Shown here: piece after piece, positions 25,281-38,210 of the stretch
How the letters are laid out: the number at the start of each line of letters is the position of its first letter
Numbering within the stretch: position 1 is the first letter of the stretch
Assembly: GCA_028023455.1 (NCBI GenBank)
Contig: JAQFVV010006197.1
Location: forward strand, 19,033,254 to 19,097,253
Direction of reading: 5' to 3'
DNA length: 64,000 nucleotides
From: Epiperipatus broadwayi
Lineage: Eukaryota; Onychophora; Udeonychophora; Euonychophora; Peripatidae
Program-made: the position numbers and the translations under genes
The notes under the pieces: model-generated
Told to the model about the DNA's origin: nothing
Databases searched by the model: none
The model's input: only the letters and a program-made list of their open reading frames with translations

Positions 25281-26040
25281 GTTAGCTTTTGAAATGCCAC
25301 TTTTTTTTACTAAACTACTCAAGGATTTAAGTTTTAATATAAAACAGTAATCACTTTATATTATTTAAATATCACATAAAAGCTCTAACCAATATAAGTT
25401 TGTTGCTTAAAGAAATAGCAATGAAATATTATGATAATGTAATAATAAATTATCATTTCAGGTTCTTAAAAATTTATATATATATATAAATAATCACAAG
25501 AAGGCATCTTAATTATGAAAAATTCTTTTTGATACAGTTATAAATATAGCAATGTTACAATACATAGGGTTAAGGATAACAGACTACAATGGTGTTGATA
25601 AAGTATATTGGCTTGGTTGAAAATCTCGGTTCATTATTAACAACAAATTCGATGTATGGATCACAAAACTAACATATATAAATAAAAAATTAAACAGCAA
25701 TTAGATAATTATGTGATTAAATATTGGTAAATTATCAAAAAACTATAGAAAATGCTTATAGAAAATATTTGCTACAAAGTGTAACTATTTAAAAAATGTT
25801 TTAAATTACAGTTGAATGAACAATGGGTAAAATTAAAAGCCAAATGATATTTAGCAAAGGGAAAAAGAAAATAGGTTTGCTTAATGCTAATAAAACCAGA
25901 TATTAAACACAATTCAATTCTGCAGTACCCTAATTATTAATAAGGTATCTTAAACCAATTGAATTTCAAAACCATAATTATAAAAATAATAGAACTCTTA
26001 AAAACCATATGTGGTAGAAACATTACTATTACTGGATGAA
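25280..26040. other. AT-rich DNA, nothing assignable
   Basis: No recognised element, frame or repeat. Confidence 0.45.
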
Positions 26041-26200
26041 GGTTCTTATTGCTGATTAAGACAAACTGCAAGCCATTAAAAAAAGTCATAAACCCAGATA
26101 GTATTATAATGGTATTTTACTTCAAAGTAGATAAAGCAGTGACATCATTTCGTTTATTGCCACTGTCAGACATATGTCCGACTATGCATGAGTTAGTAAA
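26040..26200 (+). pseudogene. Possible LTR-retrotransposon RNase H remnant
   Basis: The plus strand reads RFLLLIKTNCKPLKKVINPD and shortly after AVTSFRLLPLSD. The first piece resembles the T-D-x-K-P-L block in RNase H of gypsy elements (the Asp is lost here) and the second the D-A-L-S-R-L-P-L segment just after it, with the middle deleted. The match is short and could be chance. It lies 3 kb downstream of the integrase relic, the wrong order for one element, so it would be a different copy. Confidence 0.3.
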
Positions 26201-27329
26201 TAAACTTCAATTTAACTGTACCCACATAGTCACCCTTTCCAATTGCTTTATTATTTTGGTGAATCAATATTGCACTGATATATTTTAACACAGACAGTAT
26301 TTTTTTATGTCAAATAATTTTAAATATAACATTTAGTTTTGTACTTTATAAAATATCAGGAAAGGGGAGAAAATGACATTAAGATCCTACTGCCCCTGAA
26401 TTTTAGAACTTTCCAAAAAACAATAAATATTAAACAAGCTCAAATCCAATAATGACAGACTATTTAAAACTATTTGAAGCAAACAACTTTACAAAAATGA
26501 AATGCTAGGATTATGGGCAAGCCTTTAAAAAATGCTTAATTATCATCAAGATGGAAAGATAAAAAATCACCTATCAAAAAAACGGAAAAGGTGTAAAGAG
26601 ATTTGTATTTTAGATGTCAAAATAGAAATTAAACTGGAGTTAGAATAACTAACTGCATGTTTATAATATAACTTCCATGATTTTAATCTTTGATTTTATA
26701 AGTGTATTAACACTTTTTATCTCATCTATTTAGATTAAGTTGGGATTTTCATGCATTAGACAAAAGTGATAATATGGACATTTGTTTACCACTATTAAAT
26801 GATTACTTGACTGACCTGGGTCGGTTAATGAATGGAAACAAAATTTCCAATGATCACTTTGATCATATATTCATACCCAAACCAAGAATATAACAGGAAG
26901 ATAACGAATATATCACGAGTCTTCTTTGGTGATGAAAAAATTTCAACAATGTTATAGATATTGTTTAAGTCTAAGAATCAAAGAGTTTCATAAGTATCAA
27001 TTGAACAAATGATATATTAATGGTGTTAAACTGAAAACATTTCCAAAATGATCTTACTACTATTCAAATATATATTCAAACAACAATTACATGATTATAA
27101 GCTAAAAAATAGAAAAGAATTTGAAAAAAATAATTAAAAGCAAATTTAAAATTCTTATATAATAATAATGGAGGAATGGAATGATATAATGAGAGTGATA
27201 ATAGATTGATGCACTTTTGAAGAGGAAAAAAACATTATGGTGGTAAAAATCATAAGAGAATTTACACAAGGAAGATTCAAAGTGATAAGAATAGATTTCA
27301 ATTAGAATATATTTGTTTTCAAAATAGAT

Positions 27330-27560
27330 TAAGAATTAATACTAAAAGTGTGTGAGCATGTTCACATCATAGAGCTGATATGGATTCAGATCACAGTTTA
27401 GTAAAATAATAAAATTGAGATTATGACTTAAAAGAATAAGAACTCAAGTAAAAATAGAGACAACTGATAAATAAATAAAAATATTGGAGAAAAATTGTTC
27501 AGAATTATTGGATAAGAAAATGAATAAACAATATAAAACTAATTCACAAAATAATTTCAA
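27330..27560 (+). pseudogene. RTE LINE endonuclease C-terminus remnant
   Basis: The frame RLRINTKSV-stop-ACSHHRADMDSDHSLV (about 27330-27402) matches the last block of the APE-type endonuclease in RTE LINEs, where a conserved SDH triad (here SDHSL, about 27386) includes the catalytic His. After it, charged residues continue as KRIRTQVKIETTDK and KKMNKQYK, like the endonuclease-RT linker. Stops are frequent. Together with the RT piece at 29030 it suggests one 5'-to-3' RTE copy of about 2 kb with an insertion or heavy decay in between. Confidence 0.55.
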
Positions 27561-28807
27561 AGAAAACTTATCAATGGGAAAATGTAAATGATGCTACAAA
27601 TAGTAGACTATAAAAAGTAAAAGAATAACTAAGTCTTGAATTAATAATACAGTGGAATCATGATATTATATTTTGTTCCAAACCAATTTCATGTACATTA
27701 TACATCATGCATAATAGCTCACATGTTATTGTTAAGTTTAGATTACAATAGAGTATGCATTTTTACTGAAATGCAACATTACTTTTCAGCATGCATTCAC
27801 ACTCACACACATATATAAACAGATGCTTTTAATGTATATAGTATGCATATATAAATTAACATTATAATATAAACAAAATTAAAAAATAATGTAGTTATTA
27901 ATAATAATCTGAAAAGCATATTTACATATATATTTACTAAAAAAAAAGTAATAAAAAATTTACCATATTACATCTTTTTAAATAAAATGAATAGCAAAGT
28001 ATAAGACGTTCATTACGATTAAACATATTCTGGATGATATCCCTGAAAAATATGAACTTTTTAGTTATTAAGTTGCATCAGCTTTGCAATCTATACAATC
28101 ACCCCTACTTGCTGCTACCCAATTCAGATTCTTTATTAAACTTTTCAAATTTTAAGTACTCTTGTCTTTTCTAGCACTACTAAATTGATAACTTTTACTT
28201 TATTATCTAAAAGATACTTTATGAATTTTCTTAAATTTTATAAAATGTTTAGCCTCTGCACCTAATAAACATTTCATTATATGAAATAGTGTGCTACATC
28301 AAAATTTAGAGTACATAAAATAAATGAAGACTAATATGTGTGTGTTTCAAAATAATTAAAAAAAAAGAACCATTATTAATAAACTTGATCATATAAGTTG
28401 CTTCATGATGGAAAAATGGCATCTTCCATAAAATTTATTAAATTTGCAAATATTAGTATTTTTATTTATTTTTTATTTATATTTTTGTTTGGCTAGGATA
28501 TAATTATAGTAATATATATTGATAAACACATGCTATGGTTTCACTTTATGAATAGGCACAGACTAGTAAAACAGGAAGAAGAAAAAATGAGAATAAAAAT
28601 ATGTTTAGAAGAAATAATAAAAAATTGAAATATAAAATAGATAAAGCTAAAAAACTTTTATTAAAAGGACATGAAAAAAAAACCCAGTTACCAAAAAAGA
28701 TACATTTTAAGCAATTATAATAGGATAAAACAGTTTTGATGACAAAACAGTATATAAAAAAAATAATGATTAATGTTATAAATGGTAAATTATTAATTTA
28801 GATAGTA

Positions 28808-28946
28808 GGTGCATTAAACAAGTAGCATCTTTAATAACAATTTAGAGTGTTAATCTTAAGAATTTAAGATTTCTGGGTAGAAGCTTCATCTATAATTTCT
28901 GTTGCTCAAATGCCACATGATATTCTCAGAAATTAATCACATAATT
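28808..28946 (+). mobile_element. SINE family 2 copy, inside the RTE relic
   Basis: Begins gtgcatta and continues with aatttaagattTCTGGGT, TGTTGCTCAAATGCCACATG and ctcagaaattaatca. This corresponds in order to the best copy (41841, minus): AAGATCCTGGGT, TGCTGCTCAA, CACATGACCTC and GAGCAACTAA. It sits between the endonuclease and RT pieces of the broken RTE element and may be one of the insertions that split it. Confidence 0.6.
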
Positions 28947-29029
28947 ATTTTTATTTAATGCATAAACTAAGATTTTATTTTTAAATGATTTATTAGCTAG
29001 ATCAATTGAGTTAATATACTGCTAAAAGA

Positions 29030-29230
29030 CTCAATGGAGAGAGTTTAATAACCAAATTCCTATATGGATTTAGAAAAAGTAGAGAAGCAAAAGATGTATT
29101 GAAGTTGTGAGAATTATTATTACAAGAATTATAAAAAAAAATATTGATATTAGTTTTAGAGATGTTGAAAAGACATTTGACAAATTACCATTGTTAGATA
29201 TAATAAAAAACTTCCAATTTCTTCATGTGC
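29030..29230 (+). pseudogene. RTE LINE reverse transcriptase remnant
   Basis: GFRKSREAKDVL (about 29068-29102), then in a neighbouring frame RIIITRIIKKNIDISF and DVEKTFDKLPLLDIIKN (to about 29215). This is the RT segment in which a QFGFRxGRxTxDA block is followed by the first catalytic region, ending in D-x-E-K-A-F-D. The first Asp of the active site corresponds to the D of RDVEKTFD. It is frameshifted and has stops. A partial duplicate of its 3' edge (ttagata.attaaaaaact) reappears at about 29567. Confidence 0.68.
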
Positions 29231-29684
29231 TTAAAACATATGGATAAAAAGCATGAAAAGAGCAAATGATTCTAAGACTGCATTTTTGGGAAACTAGTCT
29301 TCATCAGTTGACCCACATCATTGCTCACTCATCTCTTCAACATCATAATTTAAGCACAATATTTTCTGAATGCACTAATTTGATAATATTTTAGATAAAT
29401 AGAGTAATGAAAATAAGTAAATATTTTTATCAGGCTATAGATTTTTATTTAATTTTTCGGGCAAGATATCCATTTTAAGCTTAATTAAAAATTAGTGTAT
29501 CAATTAATAAATACCAATATAAATATTATTCATTAATCCTTCCCACTTCTCCTACTTAATAATGGTCTGTTAGATATATTAAAAAACTTTCAATCTAACC
29601 CTACATTTTAAAACATATATTAAGACATGAAAACTGTAAGTAATCTGAAGATTCTAACAGGAACTCTTTCTTCAATTTGCTCAG

Positions 29685-29740
29685 ACCCGTACCTGATGGC
29701 CAAATTAAGAACAATCATTGGACAAAAAATTACAAAGCAG
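29685..29740 (+). CDS. Candidate internal exon (weak), 56 nt
   Basis: A polypyrimidine tract ending in tttgctcag precedes, and AAAGCAG followed by gtaagttg ends, a 56-nt segment. Two of three frames are open: one gives PYLMAKLRTIIGQKITKQ, the other PVPDGQIKNNHWTKNYKA. Open frames over 56 nt are weak evidence in themselves, though this part is less AT-rich than its flanks. It lies only 450 bp beyond the LINE RT remnant, and the sequence upstream (LKHILRHEN at about 29600) also looks LINE-like, so it may be a piece of retrotransposon with chance splice signals. Confidence 0.25.
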
Positions 29741-29829
29741 GTAAGTTGATTAATTAATGATCAAAGTGATAATGAAGAAATTAGAAAATTGCAATAATTA
29801 ATTAAGTAGCCTTTTAATAGTATGAAGTT

Positions 29830-31180
29830 AAGTTATTCTGTGAATTATTGAAAACAGATTTAAAAAAGTGACATTAAATGCTTTCTCGAGTTGTATAGCT
29901 TTATATAAAATAAAATAATAATAATAAAATCATTAGAAAAAATAAAGAATTGGAATCTTTCTAGTGGATGTTGACTTGGAGGATAATTGCAAGAACTTAG
30001 TGTAAGTGAATAAAAATATTTATTGAAAAAATTATGGAGAGAAACTGGATCAGCAAGCACTTTGAAACAGAAGAATTGCGAAAGATGTTTTGGGAAAGAT
30101 TGTCGGTATGATAGAAAGAAAAAAGTTGACCGATGATGCTAAGATAAATACAGTGAGTTTTTAAAACAGCCGAGTATGATATAGAACTCAAATATGATAG
30201 TCTGGTTTAATATGCCTAACATTTTTTAGGCTAGCTAATGGTCATGATGATAATTAAATTGAATTCAATACTTAAGCAGAAGTAAATTCTAAAATTAGTA
30301 ATTAACAACTAACAATCAATTAAAAAGCTTACGGCAAATTATGACATTGAGCAGTAGTATTTACAATATTTTTTTTAATCATTATTTCCCATCAGAGTTG
30401 TTCTCTACAATATAGAACAAAAGAGTTTGTTATTTAAAATTCCTTTGATGTGACAGAAAAACCCGTCAAAAATAATTTTTAATGCGAAAGAAAGCCTACA
30501 TAAAAGCGTGTAATGTTTTAATTTTTTATTATAATATTATTATAGAACAAATAAATATTGCAAATATATACCTTCCAGGCTTAATAAGTTTTTGTTGTGA
30601 TGACCTTAACATAAAACAGAATGAAATATGTAAGATTATGAAATTAATGTGCAAAAAATATTTAAATTCATAACAGAATATTATTTGGATTGAAGAAACC
30701 GAGTTGTATATTTTACTTTTTTTAAAAAAAAAACCCTAAACAAACAGCGAGGCGTGTCTTAATAATTTCTTTAAATAAAAAGATACTCTCTCCCAAAATA
30801 AATTCAGCTGAATTATGGCAGTAATTAGCATCCTAAATATATAATCGGGTGTATTTCTTTTAATGCCTTTGTAACTAAGATGTTAGGAATAAAGTTGATA
30901 AAAGAAAAAAAAAGCCTCCAAATAATAAATAGCATTTTACAAACAGTTACTAAATATTTGATAGCAACAATATAAATAAATATTTTTATTTGCATTATTT
31001 GGATTTCTCACGTTCATTATTGATGAGTAAAAGTTTCTAGGTCGATGAATAGATAAAAAAAGAGGGAGGGGATGAGGGGGGTCACTGATCAATTGAGAAG
31101 AACTTACAGTTTCTCTAATATGATGCTATTTAAATACTAACAGATTTCAATAGCATCTCATCATCAAAAGTATTCTGTTT
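29830..31180. other. Unassigned DNA with moderately retained CpG
   Basis: From about 30060 to 31060 CpG is more frequent than in the neighbouring DNA. The 63-codon frame at 30482-30673 contains a fair acceptor-like site (ccttccag, about 30573) and a gtaag site (about 30630), but the peptide is not recognisable. I do not call a gene. Confidence 0.35.
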
Positions 31181-31184
31181 CATG

Positions 31185-31534
31185 GGCAAGTTCAGAGAAT
31201 AATCACATCAACAATTCATCCATTTTCCCACTCAATTATCTTCATTTCCAGCTCTTCAATTCCATGTAACTATTTCCATCTCTTGTATCATCCAACAATG
31301 TCAATCTTTTCCATCTTTTCTTCTTGCTTCCACTCACCATTCCTTCCAAAACATCTTTCACTAAAATATATTTTCTTCTTAATATATGTCTGATCCAGTT
31401 TGTCTTTTTCTAATTTTCAGACTCAATCTTCTATTTTCACTTACTCTTTTCAAAATTTATTCATTTGTTATTTTATTCATCCAGCTGATTTTTTCCATTC
31501 TTCTCCATATCCACATCTCAAAGGCTTCCAACAC
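31185..31534 (-). pseudogene. RTE-like LINE C-terminus, truncated
   Basis: The minus strand begins VLEAFEMWIWRRMEKISWMN, the highly conserved helix after the YGCESW motif in RTE-like LINEs. It continues with KITNE-stop-ILKRVSENRRL, then RKRQTGSDIY (the R-x-x-x-W-I-G-H position), then in a second frame VKDVLEGMVSGSKKKRW, LLDDTRDGNSYMELK. A stop replaces one residue and there is at least one frameshift. The 5' side ends abruptly near 31534, just before the YGCESW block. It is a separate family from the copy at 160, judged by motif spacing. Confidence 0.8.
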
Positions 31535-31752
31535 ATTAAATTAATTAAGTAAACAATTGACATCCACAAATCATAATAGTTAAAAAAAGAATACTTTAAT
31601 ATAAAATTCAGGTTACTACAAATATTCTGTTATTGTGTAATTTTAATACCAATTTTTTAAAAATCTAATGATTTATAATTACCAAACAGAATTAATAACA
31701 TAGGAAGCTATGATGATAATAAAATTTATAACCTGTGCCATTAAAATATAAT

Positions 31753-31860
31753 GACAGAGCAACACGGATTTACAGGGTAATAATTTCTGGATTTGAAACT
31801 CAATCCATTGCTTCTGATGCTCAAATACCATAGTTTTCTGAGTAATAAACATTTTATTCA
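31753..31860 (+). mobile_element. SINE family 2 copy
   Basis: Contains taatttctggattTGAAACT, CAATCC (box B-like remnant), TGATGCTCAAATACCATAG and ctgagtaataaacatt. Order and spacing match the copies at 21431 and 28808. Confidence 0.55.
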
Positions 31861-31869
31861 ATAAGCACT

Positions 31870-34800
31870 TATGGTTACAATAATAATTCACAGTTGATCA
31901 ACATAATTAAAAAAAAAACAAAAACAGAACTTTTAATTTAGCCATTTGGATAGCATTGATGTTTTCAAACAGCCACTAAATATACTTAAACATTATATGA
32001 TCTCCTGAATCACTAACCTTATGGGTATTTATTAAAATGTTATTTATAAATATTTAGAACATTTGAACTTTCTTTCCTATCCTTCAGATTAAAAAAAGGA
32101 CAGACAAACATAATATATTTATATATAATTCAAAGAATTATAACAATTATTACTAATGAATAGTTTCTACAGCTTTATCTATTACACAATATCAAAGTTA
32201 ACCCTTGAATAAATTAGAAAGTTCCATGAAAATCTCTGATTCACATTATAATCTCCTTAAGAAAAAAAAATTAAATGGTCCTTTATAATTGCTAGCAAAA
32301 TATAAAACATCATTTAATAATAAATCTTTCAATATCATTAACTAAATCAATAATCACAATTAAAACTATAAAACCCTGAGCATAACAATTTTCATAGGAT
32401 AATATTTAAAAAAAAAGTTTGAGCAACTACCTGGGTTTAATTTAGTATAAACTGTTAAGGTTTAATAAAACTTGAATACCACAGTTAATAATAATTACAA
32501 CTAAATTAAATTTCCATATATATATTCAAGTGAATATAATAAGAACAATAACAACAATAAGTTTTATTTAAATAATCACATATAAAAATGCATGTATCTT
32601 CGAGAATGATTGGTCAGTTTTTTTATATGGCACAGCAATTGATCAATGAATGTTTTAGGTACTGTTATTGGAGCTTATATCAATCCAAAATTGTTTTAAA
32701 CAGTAATAATAAATAGTTTATTATTTGAAAAACTGTATCCATAAATTAAGACAACCAAGATTCCAAACTGTTTTTCTTATAAAGATATTTGAAAAAATCT
32801 TAATGATAAATAAAAAAAATTGTTATCAAGACTGTAATGCTTTAAATAATAGATTTCATTAAACACAAACCAAGTTACTTTATATTATTAAAAGATAATT
32901 TAACTATTTCCTCTATGCATACCAGCAAGACTGCTGCACATTTCAACATTAGAATATGGTTTTCAATACATGTAAGTATGTTTACTTGTCAAAGATAAAT
33001 TGAATAACTATGTAACAACACTTACCATTAATAAGATAATCTAATGATTTACTTCTTGAAAGTATATAAAAACTTTGAGCATAAAAGTGTCACTGCTGAA
33101 GCCATGATTCATGGATCTTGTGCTTAAGGTCCATCCTCTCTACTACTGATTAAATTACAGAGGAAAATAATCAAATCATTTGTTACTCAGTTCATATAAA
33201 AATTTCTATGAAGTTTAATCAATAGAAGTGATAAAATTGAGTTTGTAATCCACAGAACTTCCATTCTATTCTGCAAAATTACCTAGCACTCATAGCAGTG
33301 TTGGTATTCTCTTAAAATAATTTATTATAAAATAATTCAATTTTACAACTATATTGCAAACTTTTATGAGTACTATACATCATTAAAAATCCTAAAAATA
33401 AATATAAAATTACATTCAAATGAATAAGGTTTTGAAATGGTATGTATATTTGAAACAAACATTTTGATACTAAAAATAAAATAAAAGTCCTTCATTGTCA
33501 TTAACTTTAAAAGTAGTTTGAAAAGCCTGAGGACTAAAAAATTCTTCATGATGCAACATTAAAAGAAAGAGTCTAATAAGATTGAACAATAAAGAATGTA
33601 GCAGTATGAATAGTAAAAGGTTATGTTTATGTGCGCTTGTGTGTGTGTGGGGGGGGGGAGAAAGAGAGAGCATAAAATGACCTTAAAAGTCAAGTGCCAA
33701 CAAAATGTTAATAAAAAAAAAAGATAAGTAAGAAGCAGATTAATAATTATCTAAACCATTTAATATCGATTAGAACCTAATAAATTATAACAAGATTAAT
33801 ATATTGTACTCCCAATATGAGAATAAGAAAATGATAGAGAATTCATATTATAATTATAAGCCACCATAATAAAAACACTGATAAATTAGAAATTATATTT
33901 AGGAAACAATATTTGAAAGCTCTTTTCATGTTCAATTCTTGCGCATTTGAAAAACACTTCTTTAATTCTAAAAAGATAATTTTATTACCAAAATCATATA
34001 TAAAAAGATTTCAATGCATAATCCCTGAAATCATTATATAAAATAAAACCTAACCAGCCAGTGCATTAAAAAATATTGATGCATTGAATAGTGTAGTAGT
34101 AGAAAAGTTTTCTGAGAGTTCCATGAACAATTAGAAAAATGAAGAAGTGGCTTGAGTCACACTTAATCTAAAATAATCAGGTTGTAATTGTCTTAATTTG
34201 GTTATATTATGAAATTATCAAATTTATTAAGAGTCTATAACACTTAGAACAACAACAACAAAAAAAGAATAACTAGCAAAGAGATAGATTAATTCAGTGA
34301 TCACATTAACAAATATATCATCTAAACAGAATTAGTATATGTAAAATTCATTGTGGATATAGTATAAAGAAATGTTTTAAATGACATTAGGCTGCTGTTT
34401 TCTCTTTTCAAGCTTTGTCTGAGGATATTCTTCAATTAAGTGATAAAAAATAAGCTGCCTGGTATATCTGAACTTTATGATAATGCAATCGAATATTATA
34501 AAGGTTTGTTAAAGTTGATGACTTTATTCTAAAATTGAAATATTAGAATGGTGTTAAGAGTGTGATAAGGGTGGCAGATTCCCATTATAGATTATCAAAT
34601 ATTATAGCTTGATTGTAAAGTTATACAATATGGTTTCTCTATCCCACTTCAGACAGGAACTTAATATATATATATATATATATATACATACACACTCATA
34701 TTTCTATATTCATTAATATCTGTTAATGCTATTGTAATAGTCCTGATTCATATTTTATTTCATTCTTGTTTCATCTTATTTCATTTATTTTTTATGATTT

Positions 34801-35380
34801 TCATATTTTTAAATAAAAATTTACTTCATAGATTCTTTACTTTTGCCTAGAGATCATCTTCAAATCAAAATCACTAAAACGGCAAACTATAAATTATAGC
34901 CAAAACTTTTTAACAAATATCTTATTTATTTTTAGAAAATTTCAACTTTATATTATTTGAAGCATTTTTTTTTTTGTAAAACAGAGAGTAAATTTTGAAA
35001 AGATTTTTCTGAGTTTGAATGTTTCAATTTGAATGCCTAATAATTTACATTTCCACACATTTTTCATCATAAACATTTAACAATTGTTTAATGTCGTAGT
35101 CTGACAAATTTTAAACTCTTGAAGATTTGATTTTAGCATATTGATCCAAGTTCCCTGAAAAAGCCATCTTATAACATGCTTGTATCAAAAAATTTACTTG
35201 TGAATTAAAAACCGAAGATTTGTTAATTTGTTGTACACCCATAACCAATTAATTTTAATCTATTAACTTTATCTGTAATATATAGTTTCTTAAATTTGAA
35301 TACTTAAGATTAATACCAGCAAAATATTAAAAACTTTTTCCTGCTTACATTAAACATATACCTTTAGGAGTAGTTTTTCT
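31870..35380. other. Featureless AT-rich DNA
   Basis: About 3.5 kb with almost no CpG (one in 32101-33100). It holds a (GT)6 tract running into ten G and then a GA tract at 33637-33670, and an (AT)n tract at 34663-34686. Short splice-like sites near 32927 and 33025 (minus) frame tiny open segments but have no coding support. Confidence 0.45.
33637..33670 (+). repeat. GT/G10/GA simple repeat
   Basis: A (GT)n tract followed by an uninterrupted run of ten G (33649-33658) and then GAGAAAGAGAGAG. It is unusually G-rich for this window. The 67-codon minus frame over it is an artefact of the repeat. Confidence 0.9.
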
Positions 35381-35385
35381 CATTT

Positions 35386-36170
35386 TACTTCAGAACTATC
35401 TATTGTAAGACTGAATAGTCAATGAATAAACTAAATATTACTCTATTATAACTAATTTCCTCATTAGTTTCTACTTTATATCCTTTAACTCCTTTATACT
35501 ATTAGGTTAATACAATAGTCTGAAAGTCAAAAACACTATATAGAATTCATACTAAATCAGTAACTATGTAGTGATCTTACATTTTATCTGTGACCATTTT
35601 ACATTTTTGGGTTAAGATGATATATATCTACAAGCATTATATAATTTTCTTTGCTAAGAATTAACATACGTTTTTCAAATCATTTATATTAATATTGAGT
35701 AAAAAACTTAAAAATGATTTCTGAATACAATATTATTGATTATCCTATGACCATTGTCTAATTAAGCATATAATAGATGGCTCTAAAGTACAGAGAGATC
35801 TGTTCCTGAAAATATATCTTAAATGTAAATAGTAAAAAATCACATATTTATTTGTATATAGAACCCTAGTCAAAGAATGAAAAGGATTTACAATTTACAT
35901 AAAACTGAAGACTTTGATCTAGAATGAGATATATGTACTTATACTGTACAAGCCATTTGATCTAGGTTCAAACTTTAGGGTTTTTAAATTTCAGTTATTA
36001 GCTAGATTGTAAAAAAAAAAAAAAATCAAACTGATTTCTGAATGTGGAAAAGCATTAAGCATACAAACTCCTCATTGATAAAAGGGATACTGAAGAAACT
36101 AATATAGATATATATATAAAGTCCATTAATTACTCAAGCTTACAATAGATGGCTCTGGAATATACTGAAG
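35386..36170. repeat. Inverted copies of the 4-kb satellite-like unit
   Basis: A plus-orientation unit starts at about 35386 (cAGAACTATCTATTGTAAGA) and shares actcctttatactatt with the unit at 4397. Two minus-orientation units have their motif at about 35771 (aatagatggctct) and 36143 (acaatagatggctctgg), each preceded by the reverse of the ATTAATCAATG block. The plus unit and first minus unit therefore face each other around about 35590. Homology is diverged and boundaries are approximate. Confidence 0.55.
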
Positions 36171-36199
36171 AAAATTATTTCTGAATGCCTATGGTTGAT

Positions 36200-37170
36200 T
36201 AAATTTGTGTCATTTCAATTACTTTTTTTTTTTTTAATAAACAAAAATTGATTAAATTAGCATTTATTAAATTAGGATGTAAAAATTACAATAACCTGCT
36301 ATATTTGTAAAAAAATACTGTCAGAAAGTTAACCACATTTCCCAATATCACTCACTCTCTAATGTGAATTTATTGGCATGGAAGTACTTTAAATGAGGAA
36401 ACCACAAATTTGGCATTCTTCCATTCCAAAGTATATGAAGGACAGATTTAATACATAACTCTTAGATGCACATTTTTTTTTTTTAAATATATATTTTTTC
36501 AGTAAGACACGTGACATTTAATTTACCACAGCACCTTTTTTTCTTGCCGGTAATTAATTCTAAAAATAGTAAATATCATGCTTGTATGATTTTCTTTAGT
36601 CAACCAAAAGAAATTGCATCTTTCAGCACTATTATTTTTACTAAATACTATTTTAAAAATTTTTAGATTTTAATTATTGATTTTTTTAAAAACTTCCAAA
36701 ATATATTTATCACTTGGAGCATCATAAAAATAGTTATTTTGTTATGCTGCATACATAATCATTTATTAAGGATAGGGATTATTGACTAAATTAAAATATA
36801 CGCACAGACACATTACCACACATCTGTTCAGTAATAGATATACGTGCAGTTAAAGTATATTTTAGAATTTTTTGGTTTATTATTATTAAAAAAAAACAAT
36901 GGCAAAAAATATTATGTAACACTGCAACTTATAAAACGTACATTTGCAATTGTTAAACATATTTAAAACTAACCATGGACTATGAGTAATCTCATTATAA
37001 ACTAATTGCTAGTATATTGAATCCTTTGGCACAATGATTGATAGTAATAGCACTTCTTGATGACATGATTTTTATGCATAGACCATAGTCCAGAGACCCT
37101 GGTTAGAGAATTTAAACATTTTTATATCTGAACAGATATGCCACAATAAAAACATTTATTTCTACCTTTA
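36200..37170. other. AT-rich DNA, nothing assignable
   Basis: Homopolymer-rich sequence; no frame, RNA gene or transposon recognised. Confidence 0.45.
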
Positions 37171-38210
37171 TTACTTTACTTCAGTCTAAAATAACCAAAT
37201 CATTCTTCTAGCAATACTACATTCTTTTGCTTTTATTCCATTGTAATAAAGACATTTTAGTAGTCCAATGTCCTATTCTCATTAAAATCTTAAACAAAAA
37301 TACTAAAAAATCTCAGCTTCCTACATTTATCTTTATGATTTTTCTATTCTCACAAAATGTTTCCTAAAACCCTTTTTATATCTTGTATTCTGAAATGTTC
37401 AGTATTTTCTTTACCATTTCCACATAAAGTGCAATTACAGTCAAAATTCATACCCATTTTTGTCCTTGGTATTCAAAGTTCCTATGCTTTCATCAAATAA
37501 CAAAAAAATCCTTTTAGTATTTTCATATATGCTTATCTATCATATACATATTTCTTATACTATACTGAAGTATATATTTTTTTATTAATATTCATTTTCC
37601 ATAACTCTATTAATTTACTCTAATCAATTTTTCTATTCTTTCCCCCCATCTTTCATAATTATGACTGTTATATGCTCTTTGCACATTTATCCCTTATGCA
37701 AAAACGCAAAACAAATGCTCTATCTATTAACTTTGAATATTGAAACACCGTTTTAAGCCATATGCATGTTCCCCTTTCTACCTAATCCAATAAAACACTA
37801 TTTTTATTAGCACTTTTTCCATTTATAAATTGTAGTCTTCCAAAGTTGTGTCTACTTATTTTTGTTAAAAGATATCCATTTCATTTTTTTTCCTTGAATA
37901 AATCTCATTTGCCGATTCAAAGCCTATCTATCTATTTATTTTTGAATTCTATGTAAAAATTTCTAAGTCCCTTTATCAATATCAACTGACTTATTTCTAA
38001 ATATTAAAGCAGATACCATCACCTCTTTCAAAATGATTCTACATGATCTCATATCGTTAAGTAAAAGCATGCCATATTTTGAATAAAAACTATTCTAGTT
38101 TTTGTCTCAACTCCAACCTGCTCATATAATTACTCTTCCTGTTTAACTGAATACTTAAATACTTCTCCATTTCTTCCATGCCAAATATTCCCCATTTTAC
38201 ATCTTTCAAT
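37170..38210 (-). pseudogene. Probable LINE remnant, minus strand
   Basis: The plus strand is pyrimidine-rich over this kilobase. On the minus strand, from about 38170, a frame reads EKYLSIQLNRKSNYMSRLELRQKLE-stop, then LFKIWHAF. This resembles the segment just downstream of LINE reverse transcriptase in which a KYLG block is followed by a short hairpin and a helix. The rest of the block (37170-37900) is purine-rich on this strand, but I could not match it. The assignment is tentative. Confidence 0.35.

Noticed and set aside
32910-33060. Tiny splice-bounded segments on both strands
   Set aside because: Lengths of 29-45 nt with AT-rich content; chance expectation is high.
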